From NCBI RefSeq assembly GCF_008364625.2, contig NZ_CP126604.1, positions 1,488,001 to 1,552,000 of the forward strand: a DNA stretch of 64,000 nt, given 5' to 3'. A model generated the notes under the pieces. It had not been told where the DNA came from and made no database searches. It saw only the letters and a program-made list of their open reading frames with translations. Below are positions 1 through 11,353 of this stretch, piece by piece (the first letter of the stretch is position 1; every line of letters begins with the position of its first letter). The position numbers and the translations under genes are program-made. This DNA comes from Enterobacter dykesii. Lineage in GTDB: Bacteria > Pseudomonadota > Gammaproteobacteria > Enterobacterales > Enterobacteriaceae.

Positions 1-590
1 ATCTTTTAGATTCGGGAGCAATCTATCGCGTGCTGGCGCTGGCCGCTCTGCATCACCATGTGGATGTCGCGTCTGAAGAAGCGCTGGTCCCGCTGGCTGC
101 GCATCTGGATGTGCGTTTCGTATCGACTGATGGCAACCTGGAAGTCATCCTTGAAGGGGAAGACGTGAGCGGCGAAATCCGTACGCAGGAAGTGGCTAAT
201 GCGGCCTCTCAGGTCGCGGCGTTCCCGCGCGTTCGCGAGGCGCTTTTACGTCGTCAGCGCGCGTTCCGTGAAGCCCCGGGGCTGATCGCTGACGGACGCG
301 ATATGGGAACGGTGGTATTCCCTGATGCGCCAGTAAAAATTTTCCTCGACGCCTCTTCGGAAGAACGTGCTCAACGCCGCATGCTTCAGTTGCAGGAAAA
401 GGGGTTTAGTGTTAACTTTGATCGCCTTTTATCCGAGATAAAAGAGCGCGATGACCGCGATCGTAACCGCGCCGTCGCCCCACTTGTTCCTGCAGAAGAT
501 GCATTAGTTCTGGATTCAACCAGTTTAACTATTGAGCAAGTGATTGAAAAAGCGCTACAATATGCGCGCCAAAAACTGGCACTCGCGTAA
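1..590 (+). CDS. cmk: Cytidylate kinase, 5'-truncated by window edge
   Basis: Cytidylate kinase phosphorylates CMP and dCMP with ATP in the cytoplasm, for nucleotide recycling. The reading frame is open from the first base (codons in phase from base 3) and reads [11 protein letters not shown], which aligns with residue 33 onward of the 227-residue E. coli enzyme. About 32 N-terminal residues, including the P-loop, therefore lie outside the window. The [17 protein letters not shown] block and the C-terminus ending in KLALA are visible. A GTG at base 30 could be mistaken for a start but lies inside the conserved core. rpsA follows 111 bases downstream; in E. coli the two genes are partly co-transcribed. 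Confidence 0.97.
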   Translation, partial: LLDSGAIYRVLALAALHHHVDVASEEALVPLAAHLDVRFVSTDGNLEVILEGEDVSGEIRTQEVANAASQVAAFPRVREALLRRQRAFREAPGLIADGRDMGTVVFPDAPVKIFLDASSEERAQRRMLQLQEKGFSVNFDRLLSEIKERDDRDRNRAVAPLVPAEDALVLDSTSLTIEQVIEKALQYARQKLALA

Positions 591-701
591 TCGCGACCGA
601 TTTAGCAGTACCCCCGCTGCAATGGATTGACGGCGGGTATGTGAAACAACCCCATCCGGCACGGAGCCAGGTGGACGTTAATATTAACCTGAAGATTAAA
701 C
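591..701 (+). promoter_or_regulatory. rpsA leader / translation initiation region
   Basis: The 111 bases between cmk and rpsA hold no gene. The start codon is preceded only by a weak purine stretch (gaag about 7 bases upstream), not a strong Shine-Dalgarno. In E. coli the rpsA leader folds into hairpins that attract ribosomes without a canonical SD, and S1 protein represses its own translation there. The same type of leader is inferred here; I did not fold it. Confidence 0.5.
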
Positions 702-2375
702 ATGACTGAATCTTTTGCTCAACTGTTTGAAGAATCCTTAAAAGAAATCGAAACCCGCCCGGGTTCCATCGTTCGCGGTGTTGTTGTTGCTATCGACAAA
801 GACGTAGTACTGGTTGACGCCGGTCTGAAATCTGAGTCCGCCATTCCGGCAGAGCAGTTCAAAAACGCCCAGGGCGAACTGGAAATCCAGGTTGGTGACG
901 AAGTTGACGTTGCTCTGGACGCAGTAGAAGACGGCTTCGGTGAAACCCTGCTTTCTCGTGAGAAAGCTAAACGTCACGAAGCATGGATCACGCTGGAAAA
1001 AGCTTACGAAGAAGCTGAAACTGTGGTCGGTGTTATCAACGGCAAAGTTAAAGGTGGCTTCACTGTTGAGCTGAATGGTATTCGTGCGTTCCTGCCAGGT
1101 TCTCTGGTAGACGTTCGTCCAGTTCGTGACACTCTGCACCTGGAAGGCAAAGAGCTTGAGTTCAAAGTAATCAAGCTGGACCAGAAGCGTAACAACGTTG
1201 TTGTTTCCCGTCGTGCCGTTATCGAATCCGAAAACAGCGCAGAACGCGATCAGCTGCTGGAAAACCTGCAGGAAGGCATGGAAGTCAAAGGTATCGTTAA
1301 GAACCTCACTGACTACGGCGCATTCGTTGACCTGGGCGGCGTTGATGGCCTGCTGCACATCACCGACATGGCGTGGAAACGCGTTAAACACCCAAGCGAA
1401 ATCGTGAACGTGGGCGACGAAATCACTGTTAAAGTGCTGAAGTTCGACCGTGAGCGTACTCGTGTATCCCTCGGCCTGAAACAGCTGGGCGAAGATCCAT
1501 GGGTAGCTATCGCTAAGCGTTACCCAGAAGGTACTAAACTGACTGGTCGCGTAACCAACCTGACTGACTACGGCTGCTTCGTTGAAATCGAAGAAGGCGT
1601 TGAAGGTCTGGTGCACGTTTCCGAAATGGACTGGACCAACAAAAACATCCACCCATCCAAAGTTGTTAACGTTGGCGATGTAGTGGAAGTGATGGTTCTG
1701 GATATCGACGAAGAACGTCGTCGTATCTCCCTGGGCCTGAAACAGTGCAAAAACAACCCATGGCAGCAGTTCGCGGAAACCCACAACAAGGGCGACCGTG
1801 TTGAAGGTAAAATCAAGTCTATCACTGACTTCGGTATCTTCATCGGCCTGGACGGCGGCATCGATGGCCTGGTTCACCTGTCTGACATCTCCTGGAACGT
1901 TGCAGGCGAAGAAGCAGTTCGTGAATACAAAAAAGGCGACGAAATCGCTGCAGTTGTTCTGCAGGTTGACGCAGAGCGTGAGCGTATCTCCCTGGGCGTT
2001 AAACAGCTCGCAGAAGATCCGTTCAACAACTGGGTTGCACTGAATAAGAAAGGCGCAATCGTAAACGGTAAAGTGACTGCAGTTGACGCTAAAGGCGCAA
2101 CCGTAGAACTGGCTGACGGCGTTGAAGGTTACCTGCGCGCTTCTGAAGCTTCCCGTGACCGCGTTGAAGATGCCACTCTGGTTCTGAACGTAGGCGACGA
2201 CGTTGAAGCTAAGTTCACCGGTGTTGACCGTAAGAACCGTGCAATCAGCCTGTCTGTTCGTGCTAAAGACGAAGCTGATGAGAAAGATGCAATCGCCACT
2301 GTTAACAAACAGGAAGATGCAAACTTCTCTAACAACGCAATGGCTGAAGCTTTCAAAGCAGCTAAAGGCGAGTAA
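702..2375 (+). CDS. rpsA: 30S ribosomal protein S1
   Basis: S1 is the large RNA-binding protein of the small ribosomal subunit that captures and unfolds mRNA. The 557 residues match the E. coli length exactly. Six S1-type OB-fold repeats can be followed, at about residues 21-87, 105-171, 192-260, 277-347, 364-434 and 451-520. The middle repeats share the [10 protein letters not shown] / VxGLxHxSDMxW pattern. Repeats 1 and 2 are more divergent, as expected for the ribosome-binding part. Base use is strongly biased toward optimal codons, fitting very high expression. It lies between cmk and ihfB, and a hairpin terminator follows at 2476. Confidence 0.99.
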   Translation: MTESFAQLFEESLKEIETRPGSIVRGVVVAIDKDVVLVDAGLKSESAIPAEQFKNAQGELEIQVGDEVDVALDAVEDGFGETLLSREKAKRHEAWITLEKAYEEAETVVGVINGKVKGGFTVELNGIRAFLPGSLVDVRPVRDTLHLEGKELEFKVIKLDQKRNNVVVSRRAVIESENSAERDQLLENLQEGMEVKGIVKNLTDYGAFVDLGGVDGLLHITDMAWKRVKHPSEIVNVGDEITVKVLKFDRERTRVSLGLKQLGEDPWVAIAKRYPEGTKLTGRVTNLTDYGCFVEIEEGVEGLVHVSEMDWTNKNIHPSKVVNVGDVVEVMVLDIDEERRRISLGLKQCKNNPWQQFAETHNKGDRVEGKIKSITDFGIFIGLDGGIDGLVHLSDISWNVAGEEAVREYKKGDEIAAVVLQVDAERERISLGVKQLAEDPFNNWVALNKKGAIVNGKVTAVDAKGATVELADGVEGYLRASEASRDRVEDATLVLNVGDDVEAKFTGVDRKNRAISLSVRAKDEADEKDAIATVNKQEDANFSNNAMAEAFKAAKGE

Positions 2376-2475
2376 TATCAGGTTCTCAGCATCATTTGCG
2401 CTGTAACGCATTTACAGCCTGAAGGATGAGGAGCAAACTTGACAGATTGCAGGATTCGTCCTGTAATCAATAACA

Positions 2476-2500
2476 AAGGGCGGCTACGGCCGCCCTTGTT
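2476..2500 (+). terminator. Rho-independent terminator after rpsA
   Basis: A perfect 9-bp stem (2476-2484 with 2489-2497, arms aagggcggc / gccgccctt) with a 4-base loop is followed by a short T-rich tract (gtttaat). It separates rpsA from ihfB, whose own start is 46 bases downstream. Confidence 0.75.
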
Positions 2501-2545
2501 TAATGAGCTGTTCAGCTAATTGGTTTGAAAGGAACCGGAGGAATC

Positions 2546-2833
2546 ATGACCAAGTCAGAATTGATTGAAAGACTTGCCAGTCAGCAACCGCATATCCCTG
2601 CCAAGGCAGTGGAAGATGCCGTAAAAGAGATGCTGGAGCATATGGCCTCCACTCTTGCCCAGGGCGAGCGCATTGAAATCCGCGGTTTCGGTAGTTTTTC
2701 TCTGCACTATCGTGCTCCACGTACCGGGCGTAACCCGAAAACTGGCGATAAAGTCGAGCTGGAAGGTAAGTACGTTCCACACTTTAAGCCGGGCAAAGAA
2801 CTGCGCGATCGCGCCAATATTTACGGCAACTGA
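2546..2833 (+). CDS. ihfB: Integration host factor subunit beta
   Basis: IHF beta pairs with IHF alpha to bend DNA sharply at specific sites, serving recombination, replication and transcription. The 95 residues start at [10 protein letters not shown], preceded by a good SD (ggaggaatc); an in-frame ATG 21 bases upstream would add a non-conserved leader and was not chosen. The HU/IHF signature is intact: the [10 protein letters not shown] segment, then the DNA-inserting arm with [11 protein letters not shown] near residues 61-71. It has one extra C-terminal residue (Asn) compared with E. coli. It has its own terminator at 2866. Confidence 0.98.
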   Translation: MTKSELIERLASQQPHIPAKAVEDAVKEMLEHMASTLAQGERIEIRGFGSFSLHYRAPRTGRNPKTGDKVELEGKYVPHFKPGKELRDRANIYGN

Positions 2834-2865
2834 GTTTAGCCAGCCGGTTAAACTGGGTTCGAAAG

Positions 2866-2889
2866 AAAGCACCTGCGGGTGCTTTTTTT
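2866..2889 (+). terminator. Rho-independent terminator after ihfB
   Basis: Stem aaagcacc / ggtgcttt (2866-2873 with 2878-2885), loop of 4, then an uninterrupted run of T to 2889. It lies 33 bases after the ihfB stop. Confidence 0.9.
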
Positions 2890-3046
2890 GTGTCTGTCGC
2901 TTTCATTCTGAAGATGCCCCGCATTTTCCATTTCGTTTTCTGCAAACCGATAAAAACAGCACAGTGCGCGCAGTAAAACGCACTCTTCCCATCTGACATT
3001 CCTTCTGCCTGATTACATACTGCCCCTCTGAAACAGGGAGGTAGCA

Positions 3047-5311
3047 ATGGGAATTCCCGCGCTTAGCATCTGCGCCATTCTGGCGATAGCCCCGTTACTC
3101 TGGTTACCTGTACTGCCATCACGTCATACCGTGTGGATAATGATTGTTGGCGGGATCGTGCTGGCCGCACGGCGAAACGTACGACTGAAGTATGCGGGTA
3201 TCACGCTGTTATTTTGCGTGTGGGGTATTCTGGCTGCGAAGGAGAGCGTCTGGCCGATGCAGCATTTAACCACGGGGGCCGTGCAGGCTGAGGTAGCAAT
3301 TACCGCCACAGATGGCGCAACGCAGCATCAGGGAAACATTCTCCGCGTCGATGGCCAGCGCTGGTGGGCCTCTACCGGCGTAACGCTGTATGGCAATTAT
3401 CTGCCACAGAAAGCGTGTGCCGGTCAGCGCTGGAGCATGACGCTCAGGCTCAGGCCTGCTCATGGCGAACTGAACGACGGCGGCTATGATTCCCAGCGCA
3501 GCGCTTTATCTCGGCACCAAACGCTGAGCGGGCGCTTCACCCGTGCGGAACTCGTCGATGGGCGCTGCAGCCTTCGATCGCAATATCTCATGTCACTGCA
3601 AAACCGCCTTTCTGCTTACCGCTGGGGGGCTGTTATCCTCGGACTGGGAATGGGTGAACGTCTGGATGTGCCCCGGGAAATACAAGACCTGATGCGTGAA
3701 ACCGGGACGCTGCATCTGATGGCGATTTCGGGTCTGCATATCGCGCTGGCGGCATCCCTCGCCTGGTTACTCGCACGTGGGCTTCAGTTTTTATTACCCA
3801 GCCACCGTATCCACTGGCAAATGCCTCTCCTGGCCGGGTTATGCTTTGCCGCTTTCTACGCCTGGCTTACCGGTCTGCAACCTCCTGCGCTACGCACGGT
3901 CATCGCGCTTGCTGTGCTTGCAATGTTGCGGATCGCTGCCAGGCAATGGTCTCCATGGCAGGTATGGGGGGGCTGTATCGCAGCGATCCTGATAAGCGAT
4001 CCCTTAGCCATACTCTCGCAGAGTCTGCTCTTGTCTGCATTTGCCGTCGCCGCACTGATTTTCTGGTTTCAGTGGCTGCCTCTTCCTCGCTGGCGCCGGG
4101 CACGACGTATACGGCCGCTGCTGAACCTGATCTATCTGCAGGTGGGCATGCTGATGCTGCTGATGCCACTACAGGTTCTGATTTTCCATGGCTTCAGCAT
4201 CTCCTCCCTGGTCGCGAATCTCTTTGCCGTTCCCCTGGTGACGTTTGTCTCCGTGCCGCTGATCCTGCTCGGCATGCTGCTTCATCTCCTGCCGCTGGCG
4301 GCACCTGAAAGCGTCGTCTGGTTCGCAGCCGATAAGTCACTTGCGGGATTGTTCTGGCTCCTCATGCGCTTGCCTGATGGCTGGCAAAATGTCGACCAAC
4401 GCTGGCAGTACATGACATTACTGCCCTGGCTTATCATCATTGGCTGGCGCTTTCGTGCCTGGAAAACCCTTCCTGCCGTTTGTCTTGCAGGGAGTGTTTT
4501 ACTCACATTTCCTCTCTGGAGAACGGAAAAAAACGAGAGCTGGACGCTGCATATGCTGGATGTAGGGCAGGGGCTGGCGATGGTCGTTGAACGGCAGGGA
4601 AAAGCCATTCTCTATGATACCGGGCTTGCCTGGCCGGGCGGGGATAGCGCGCAGCGGTTAATTATCCCGTGGCTTCGCTGGCATCACCTGCGGCCTGAAG
4701 GCGTTATTCTCAGTCATGAACACCTCGACCATGCGGGAGGACTCGCATCGTTGCAAAAAGCGTGGCCGGACGTGTGGGTAAGAAGCCCATTGCGCCTAGC
4801 GGGGCATCACCCATGTTTTCGCGGGCAGAGATGGAAATGGCAGGGACTCTCCTTCACCGTACACTGGCCCCCTGAAAATTACCCGGCTCAGGGAAACAAC
4901 CATTCCTGCGTGGTAAAGGTGGACGACGGTGAGCAGAGTGTTCTGCTAACGGGGGACATTGAAGCGCAGGCGGAACAGGCTATGCTTAGCCATTACTGGC
5001 GTTATCTGACGTCCACGCTCATACAGGTGCCCCATCATGGCAGCAATACTTCGTCGTCATTGCCGCTGGTACAGCGGGTGGAAGGTCAGATCGCCCTGGA
5101 TTCCGCGGCCCGCTATAACGTATGGCGATTCCCGTCGGCAAAAGTTGTCCGACGCTATCGAAAAGAGGGGTACATCTGGCACGATACCCCTCATTCTGGA
5201 CAAATATCGGTGACATTCTCGCAACATTACTGGCAAATCCGGCGCTTGCGTGAGCAATTTTTACCCGTTTGGTATCATCAGTGGTTTGGCGAGCCCGTCG
5301 ATAACGGGTAG
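3047..5311 (+). CDS. ycaI: ComEC/Rec2-family inner-membrane protein YcaI
   Basis: This is a homologue of the ComEC DNA-translocation channel of competent bacteria; 754 residues, the same as E. coli YcaI. The N-terminus carries several hydrophobic segments. A Competence-type membrane domain with many transmembrane stretches spans roughly residues 190-480 (LMAISGLHIALA is its recognisable core). A C-terminal metallo-beta-lactamase-like domain begins near residue 500, with the metal motif HEHLDH (H557, H559, D561, H562) and VPHHGSN further on. The start has a strong SD (agggaggtagc). It leads into msbA 36 bases downstream. Its transport role in enterobacteria is not firmly established; DNA uptake across the inner membrane is the family inference. 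Confidence 0.95.
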   Translation: MGIPALSICAILAIAPLLWLPVLPSRHTVWIMIVGGIVLAARRNVRLKYAGITLLFCVWGILAAKESVWPMQHLTTGAVQAEVAITATDGATQHQGNILRVDGQRWWASTGVTLYGNYLPQKACAGQRWSMTLRLRPAHGELNDGGYDSQRSALSRHQTLSGRFTRAELVDGRCSLRSQYLMSLQNRLSAYRWGAVILGLGMGERLDVPREIQDLMRETGTLHLMAISGLHIALAASLAWLLARGLQFLLPSHRIHWQMPLLAGLCFAAFYAWLTGLQPPALRTVIALAVLAMLRIAARQWSPWQVWGGCIAAILISDPLAILSQSLLLSAFAVAALIFWFQWLPLPRWRRARRIRPLLNLIYLQVGMLMLLMPLQVLIFHGFSISSLVANLFAVPLVTFVSVPLILLGMLLHLLPLAAPESVVWFAADKSLAGLFWLLMRLPDGWQNVDQRWQYMTLLPWLIIIGWRFRAWKTLPAVCLAGSVLLTFPLWRTEKNESWTLHMLDVGQGLAMVVERQGKAILYDTGLAWPGGDSAQRLIIPWLRWHHLRPEGVILSHEHLDHAGGLASLQKAWPDVWVRSPLRLAGHHPCFRGQRWKWQGLSFTVHWPPENYPAQGNNHSCVVKVDDGEQSVLLTGDIEAQAEQAMLSHYWRYLTSTLIQVPHHGSNTSSSLPLVQRVEGQIALDSAARYNVWRFPSAKVVRRYRKEGYIWHDTPHSGQISVTFSQHYWQIRRLREQFLPVWYHQWFGEPVDNG

Positions 5312-5347
5312 AATATGCGGCTATTTCAACGAATGCTGGTTTTTTGA

Positions 5348-7099
5348 ATGCATAACGACAAAGATCTCTCCACGTGGCAAACCTTCCGCCGACTCTGGCC
5401 GATGATTGCGCCCTTTAAAACAGGCCTGATCGTGGCGGGAGTAGCGTTAATCCTCAACGCAGCCAGCGATACTTTTATGCTATCGCTTCTCAAACCGTTA
5501 CTGGACGACGGTTTTGGTAAAACGGATCGCTCAGTGTTGCTATGGATGCCTCTGGTGGTTATCGGACTGATGATCTTACGCGGCATTACCAGCTATATCT
5601 CCAGCTACTGTATTTCCTGGGTATCAGGGAAAGTGGTTATGACCATGCGCCGTCGCCTGTTCAGCCACATGATGGGCATGCCGGTCTCGTTCTTTGACAA
5701 GCAGTCTACCGGGACGCTGCTGTCCCGTATTACCTACGATTCCGAGCAGGTTGCCTCTTCGTCCTCAAGCGCACTGATCACCGTTGTGCGTGAGGGCGCG
5801 TCAATCATCGGCCTGTTCGCGATGATGTTCTATTACAGCTGGCAGCTGTCGATCATCCTTATCGTTCTGGCGCCGATAGTTTCTATTGCTATCCGCGTCG
5901 TCTCAAAGCGCTTCCGCAATATCAGTAAGAATATGCAGAACACGATGGGACAGGTGACAACCAGCGCGGAACAGATGCTGAAAGGGCATAAAGAAGTTCT
6001 GATTTTCGGCGGTCAGGACGTCGAAACCAAACGCTTTGATAAAGTCAGCAATAAAATGCGCCTTCAGGGGATGAAAATGGTCTCGGCCTCTTCCATCTCT
6101 GACCCGATTATTCAGCTGATAGCGTCACTGGCGCTGGCATTCGTCCTGTATGCGGCAAGCTTCCCTAGCGTGATGGAGACGCTGACGGCGGGTACTATCA
6201 CCGTGGTCTTCTCCTCGATGATCGCCCTGATGCGTCCGCTGAAATCCCTGACGAACGTGAACGCCCAGTTCCAGCGCGGGATGGCCGCCTGCCAGACCCT
6301 GTTCAGCATTCTGGATTCCGAGCAGGAAAAGGATGAAGGTAAGCGCGTGATCGAGCGTGCAAACGGAGACGTTGAATTCCGTAACGTGACCTTTACCTAT
6401 CCGGGCCGCGAAGTGCCTGCCCTGCGTAATATCAACCTGTCTATTCCGGCGGGTAAAACCGTGGCGCTGGTGGGCCGTTCCGGCTCGGGTAAATCGACGA
6501 TTGCCAGCCTGATGACCCGTTTCTACGACATTGATGAAGGTGAAATCCTGTTAGATGGTCACGACCTGCGGGAATATACCCTGCAGTCGCTGCGTAACCA
6601 GGTGGCGCTGGTTTCCCAGAACGTGCACCTGTTTAACGATACCGTCGCCAATAACATCGCTTATGCGCGCACGGATGAATACAGCCGCGAGCAGATTGAG
6701 AACGCCGCGCGTATGGCCTATGCAATGGACTTTATCAACAAGATGGATAACGGCCTGGATACGATAATCGGTGAGAACGGCGTGCTTCTCTCCGGTGGCC
6801 AGCGCCAGCGTATTGCGATTGCGCGTGCGCTGCTGCGCGATAGCCCAATTCTGATCCTGGACGAAGCGACCTCGGCGCTGGATACGGAATCTGAACGCGC
6901 TATCCAGTCCGCGCTGGATGAACTGCAAAAGAACCGTACCTCGCTGGTGATTGCGCACCGTCTGTCGACTATCGAGCAGGCTGATGAAATCGTCGTGGTT
7001 GAGGATGGCGTCATTGTTGAACGCGGAAGCCATGCCGATCTACTGGAACACCGTGGCGTTTATGCCCAGTTGCATAAGATGCAGTTCGGTCAACAATGA
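5348..7099 (+). CDS. msbA: Lipid A export ATP-binding/permease protein MsbA
   Basis: MsbA is the homodimeric ABC flippase that moves core-lipid A from the inner to the outer leaflet of the inner membrane. It has 583 residues (582 in E. coli). A six-helix transmembrane domain fills about residues 20-320. The nucleotide-binding domain shows Walker A GRSGSGKS (G376-S383), the signature LSGGQRQR, Walker [13 protein letters not shown] and the switch histidine in IAHRLST. Its TGA stop overlaps the ATG of lpxK, so the two essential genes are translationally coupled. Confidence 0.99.
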   Translation: MHNDKDLSTWQTFRRLWPMIAPFKTGLIVAGVALILNAASDTFMLSLLKPLLDDGFGKTDRSVLLWMPLVVIGLMILRGITSYISSYCISWVSGKVVMTMRRRLFSHMMGMPVSFFDKQSTGTLLSRITYDSEQVASSSSSALITVVREGASIIGLFAMMFYYSWQLSIILIVLAPIVSIAIRVVSKRFRNISKNMQNTMGQVTTSAEQMLKGHKEVLIFGGQDVETKRFDKVSNKMRLQGMKMVSASSISDPIIQLIASLALAFVLYAASFPSVMETLTAGTITVVFSSMIALMRPLKSLTNVNAQFQRGMAACQTLFSILDSEQEKDEGKRVIERANGDVEFRNVTFTYPGREVPALRNINLSIPAGKTVALVGRSGSGKSTIASLMTRFYDIDEGEILLDGHDLREYTLQSLRNQVALVSQNVHLFNDTVANNIAYARTDEYSREQIENAARMAYAMDFINKMDNGLDTIIGENGVLLSGGQRQRIAIARALLRDSPILILDEATSALDTESERAIQSALDELQKNRTSLVIAHRLSTIEQADEIVVVEDGVIVERGSHADLLEHRGVYAQLHKMQFGQQ

Positions 7100-8073
7100 T
7101 TGCACGCATCTGGTCCGGTGAATCCCCGCTGTGGCTGCTGCTTTTGCCGCTCTCCTGGCTGTATGGTCTGGTGAGCGGCATTATCCGTCTGCTTTACCGT
7201 TTAGGATTTAAGCGGGCCTGGCGTGCGCCGGTTCCGGTTGTAGTGGTCGGTAATCTCACGGCGGGCGGCAACGGTAAAACCCCGGTGGTGATCTGGCTGG
7301 TGGAGCAATTGCAAAAACGCGGTATTCGTCCGGGGGTTGTCTCTCGCGGTTATGGCGGTAAAGCGGCGCAGTATCCTCTTCTGCTCACGGCGGAAACTAC
7401 AACCGCCGAAGCGGGCGATGAACCGGTCCTGATATATCAGCGTACCGGCGCGCCGGTTGCGGTTTCGCCGGTGCGCAGCGACGCCGTTCAGGCACTGCTT
7501 GCCGAACACGCGGTGCAAATCATCATTACGGATGATGGTCTGCAACATTACGCCCTGGCGCGTGATAAAGAGATTGTGGTCATCGACGGGGTTCGCCGCT
7601 TCGGTAACGGCTGGTGGCTACCGGCCGGACCCATGCGCGAACGCGCTTCGCGCCTTAAGTCCGTTGATGCGGTGATTGTTAACGGCGGTGAGGCAAAAGC
7701 GGGTGAAATCCCCATGCACCTGCAGCCGGGTCCTGCGATTAACCTGCTGACGGGGGAACGCCGGTCGGTTGCTGAGCTGCCTTCACCGGTGGCGATGGCG
7801 GGTATTGGTCATCCGCCACGCTTCTTCGCGACGCTGGAACAGTGTGGTGCCCGTCTGGAAAAGCGCGTTCCGCTGGCCGACCATCAGGCGCTGGTGGAAG
7901 GGCAGGTAGATGCCCTGACCGTACCGGGGCAGTCGCTGATCATGACCGAAAAAGATGCGGTGAAATGCCGCGCCTTTGCGAAAGATAACTGGTGGTATCT
8001 GCCGGTTGACGCCGAACTCAGCGGTGAGCAGCCGGAACGTTTGCTCAAGGAACTGATTGCGTTGGTGCACTAA
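7096..8073 (+). CDS. lpxK: Tetraacyldisaccharide 4'-kinase
   Basis: LpxK phosphorylates the 4' position of the tetraacyldisaccharide-1-phosphate intermediate, making lipid IVA at the inner membrane. The 325 residues (328 in E. coli) begin with a single hydrophobic anchor (residues about 10-30). The P-loop GGNGKT follows at residues 57-62, and DDGLQH in the middle is the family's catalytic motif region. It overlaps msbA by 4 bases; product and transporter act consecutively in LPS assembly. Confidence 0.98.
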   Translation: MIARIWSGESPLWLLLLPLSWLYGLVSGIIRLLYRLGFKRAWRAPVPVVVVGNLTAGGNGKTPVVIWLVEQLQKRGIRPGVVSRGYGGKAAQYPLLLTAETTTAEAGDEPVLIYQRTGAPVAVSPVRSDAVQALLAEHAVQIIITDDGLQHYALARDKEIVVIDGVRRFGNGWWLPAGPMRERASRLKSVDAVIVNGGEAKAGEIPMHLQPGPAINLLTGERRSVAELPSPVAMAGIGHPPRFFATLEQCGARLEKRVPLADHQALVEGQVDALTVPGQSLIMTEKDAVKCRAFAKDNWWYLPVDAELSGEQPERLLKELIALVH

Positions 8074-8117
8074 AAGCTTACGCGGTTCTGGTGGCGCTTT
8101 GACTGACAGGAAAACGC

Positions 8118-9347
8118 ATGTCTCTACCGCAACTCTCGCTCTCAGCCGCACGTAATCTCCACCTTGCCGCGCAGGGGTTGCTTAAAAAGCCCCGCCGCCG
8201 CGCGCAGCCTGCCGATATTCTCTCTACCGTCCAGCGCATGTCGCTGCTTCAAATCGACACCATTAACATAGTGGCCCGTAGCCCATACCTGGTGCTGTTT
8301 AGCCGCCTGGGGAATTATCCTTCGCAGTGGCTGGATGAGGCGCTCAGCAAGGGGGAGTTAATGGAGTACTGGGCGCACGAAGCCTGCTTCCTGCCCCGCA
8401 GCGATTTTGCCCTGGTTCGTCACCGCATGCTTGCCCCTGAAAAGATGGGCTGGAAATACCGTCAGGCGTGGATGCTGGAACATGCGGCTGAAATTGAGCA
8501 GCTTGTCGCGCATATTCAGGATAACGGTCCCGTACGCTCCGCTGATTTTGAACATCCGCGCAAAGGCACCAGCGGCTGGTGGGAGTGGAAACCGCACAAG
8601 CGTCATCTTGAAGGACTGTTCACGTCAGGTAAAGTCATGGTCATTGAACGGCGTAATTTTCAGCGCGTTTATGACCTGACGCATCGCGTGATGCCCCACT
8701 GGGACGACGAGCGTGACCTGCTTACTCAGGAGGCCGCCGAGGCCATCATGCTGGAGAACAGCGCCCGCAGTCTGGGCATTTTCCGTCCGCAATGGCTGGC
8801 AGATTATTATCGCCTTCGTCAGCCCGCGCTGAAACCGCTGATGAACATATGGCAACGCGAACAGCGCGTCATCCCCGTCACGGTGGAAACGCTGGGCGAA
8901 ATGTGGCTGCATGCGGATCTCCTCCCGCTACTGCCTCTGGCCCAGGAGGGGAAACTTCAGGCAACCCACAGTGCGGTGTTGTCGCCTTTCGACCCGGTCG
9001 TCTGGGATAGAAAACGCGCCGAGCAGCTGTTCGATTTTAGCTACCGGCTGGAATGTTATACCCCGGCTCCAAAGCGCCAGTATGGTTACTTTGTTCTCCC
9101 GCTGCTGCATAAGGGGCAACTGGTCGGGCGCATGGACGCCAAAATGCACCGCAAGACCGGCACGCTTGAAATCATTGCGCTTTACCTGCAAGAGGGGGTC
9201 AGGGTGACGGCGAGCCTGGAAAAAGGGTTAACGTTCGCCATTGGCGAATTCGCGCGCTGGCAGGGTGCCCGCGAAGTGACGCTGGGCCGGGTGCCCGACG
9301 GACTGTTTACTTCCTGTCGAAGTGGCTGGGAAACAGGCACTCCCTGA
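8118..9347 (+). CDS. ycaQ: DNA interstrand-crosslink glycosylase YcaQ
   Basis: YcaQ belongs to the winged-helix AlkZ/YcaQ (HTH_42) DNA glycosylases, which in E. coli unhook DNA crosslinks and excise bulky alkylpurines. The 409 residues contain the family catalytic Q-hydrophobic-D motif as Q45-I46-D47 (in MSLLQIDTIN). The C-terminal half carries the conserved WDRKRAEQLFDFSYRLE segment. It begins 44 bases after lpxK with SD aggaaa and is read in the same direction as the LPS genes, but is functionally unrelated to them. Function is assigned from the E. coli enzyme and the intact motif. Confidence 0.93.
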   Translation: MSLPQLSLSAARNLHLAAQGLLKKPRRRAQPADILSTVQRMSLLQIDTINIVARSPYLVLFSRLGNYPSQWLDEALSKGELMEYWAHEACFLPRSDFALVRHRMLAPEKMGWKYRQAWMLEHAAEIEQLVAHIQDNGPVRSADFEHPRKGTSGWWEWKPHKRHLEGLFTSGKVMVIERRNFQRVYDLTHRVMPHWDDERDLLTQEAAEAIMLENSARSLGIFRPQWLADYYRLRQPALKPLMNIWQREQRVIPVTVETLGEMWLHADLLPLLPLAQEGKLQATHSAVLSPFDPVVWDRKRAEQLFDFSYRLECYTPAPKRQYGYFVLPLLHKGQLVGRMDAKMHRKTGTLEIIALYLQEGVRVTASLEKGLTFAIGEFARWQGAREVTLGRVPDGLFTSCRSGWETGTP

Positions 9348-9392
9348 AAAGGGAATGTGTTAAGCTTTAGCGATTACCCATACGGAGGAACT

Positions 9393-10318
<926 letters not shown>

Positions 10319-10327
10319 TACCGCCTG

Positions 10328-10356
10328 CATCCCTCCTGACGGGGGGATGTCCTCTC
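10328..10356 (+). terminator. Possible terminator after kdsB
   Basis: A 9-bp stem with one G-U pair (10328-10336 with 10341-10349, tetraloop tgac) lies 10 bases after the kdsB stop. The downstream tract is pyrimidine-rich (tcctctcccc) rather than a run of T, so termination strength is doubtful. Confidence 0.4.
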
Positions 10357-10459
10357 CCCGCTAATTCCCCTTTCTTTTTCCTAATTGTTCTCTTCCGGGT
10401 GACATCTCCCTTCAGGACGCTCATTATAAAAGCAGTAGTCTTAATGGGGGTAATCTCAT

Positions 10460-11353
10460 ATGGAACAGCTGCGCGCCGAACTTAGCCATCTGCTGGGTGA
10501 GAAATTAAGCCGGGTCGAATGCGTGAGTGAAAAGGCAGATACCGCGCTTTGGTCGTTGTATGACAGTCAGGGCAACCCAATGCCGCTGATGGCCAGAAGT
10601 TTCACCTCGCCGGGCGTTGCCAGACAGCTGGCATGGAAAATGTCGATGCTGGCGCGGGAGGGAACCGTCCGTATGCCGACGGTGTATGGCGTGATGACCC
10701 ACGAGGAACACCCCGGCCCGGACGTGCTGCTGATTGAGCGCTTGCGCGGCGTGCCCGTTGAAGCGCCCGCGCGCACGCCGGAACGCTGGGATCAGTTAAA
10801 AGACCAGATTGTCGAGGCGCTGCTGGCCTGGCATCGCCAGGATAGCCGCGGGCTTGTCGGTCCGGTCGACAGCACTCAGGAAAACCTGTGGCCGCTGTGG
10901 TATCGCCAGCGGGTGGAAGTGCTGTGGGGAACGCTTAACCAGTTCAGCAATACCGGTTTGACCATGCAGGATAAGCGTATTCTGTTTCGCACCCGAGAGT
11001 GCTTGCCGGCGCTGTTCGACGGTTTTAATGACAACTGCGTGCTGATTCACGGTAATTTTACCCTGCGCAGCATGCTCAAGGACTCCCGCAGCGATCAGCT
11101 TCTGGCGATGTTGGGGCCGGGGATAATGCTCTGGGCTCCGCGCGAATATGAGCTGTTCAGGCTCAGCGACAGCGGGGCGGCGGAAGGTTTACTGTGGCAC
11201 TACCTTCAACGCGCGCCCGTTGCAGAAGCGTTTCTCTGGCGGCGCTGGCTTTATCTGCTCTGGGACGAAGTCGCGCAGCTGGTCAACACCGGACGCTTTA
11301 ATCGCGCAAATTTCGATCTGGCGACAAAATCACTCTTGCCCTGGCTCGCCTGA
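10460..11353 (+). CDS. ycbJ: Kinase-like (aminoglycoside-phosphotransferase fold) protein YcbJ
   Basis: The 297-residue protein matches E. coli YcbJ, placed in the APH/choline-kinase-like superfamily. The expected order of segments is seen: a nucleotide-lobe region in the first 100 residues (VLLIERLRGVPVE is the hinge-like part), then LIHGNFTLRSML near residue 195 where active enzymes usually have HxD. The later metal-binding Asp is not evident (LLAMLGPGIMLW). This suggests a degenerate or atypical kinase. Substrate unknown. The 3' end overlaps the convergent elyC by 24 bases. Confidence 0.88.
   Translation: MEQLRAELSHLLGEKLSRVECVSEKADTALWSLYDSQGNPMPLMARSFTSPGVARQLAWKMSMLAREGTVRMPTVYGVMTHEEHPGPDVLLIERLRGVPVEAPARTPERWDQLKDQIVEALLAWHRQDSRGLVGPVDSTQENLWPLWYRQRVEVLWGTLNQFSNTGLTMQDKRILFRTRECLPALFDGFNDNCVLIHGNFTLRSMLKDSRSDQLLAMLGPGIMLWAPREYELFRLSDSGAAEGLLWHYLQRAPVAEAFLWRRWLYLLWDEVAQLVNTGRFNRANFDLATKSLLPWLA

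Noticed and set aside
738-2411. 557-codon open frame antisense to rpsA
   Set aside because: It mirrors the codon bias of rpsA, has no SD or family resemblance, and is Phe/Val/Asn-rich as expected of a shadow frame.
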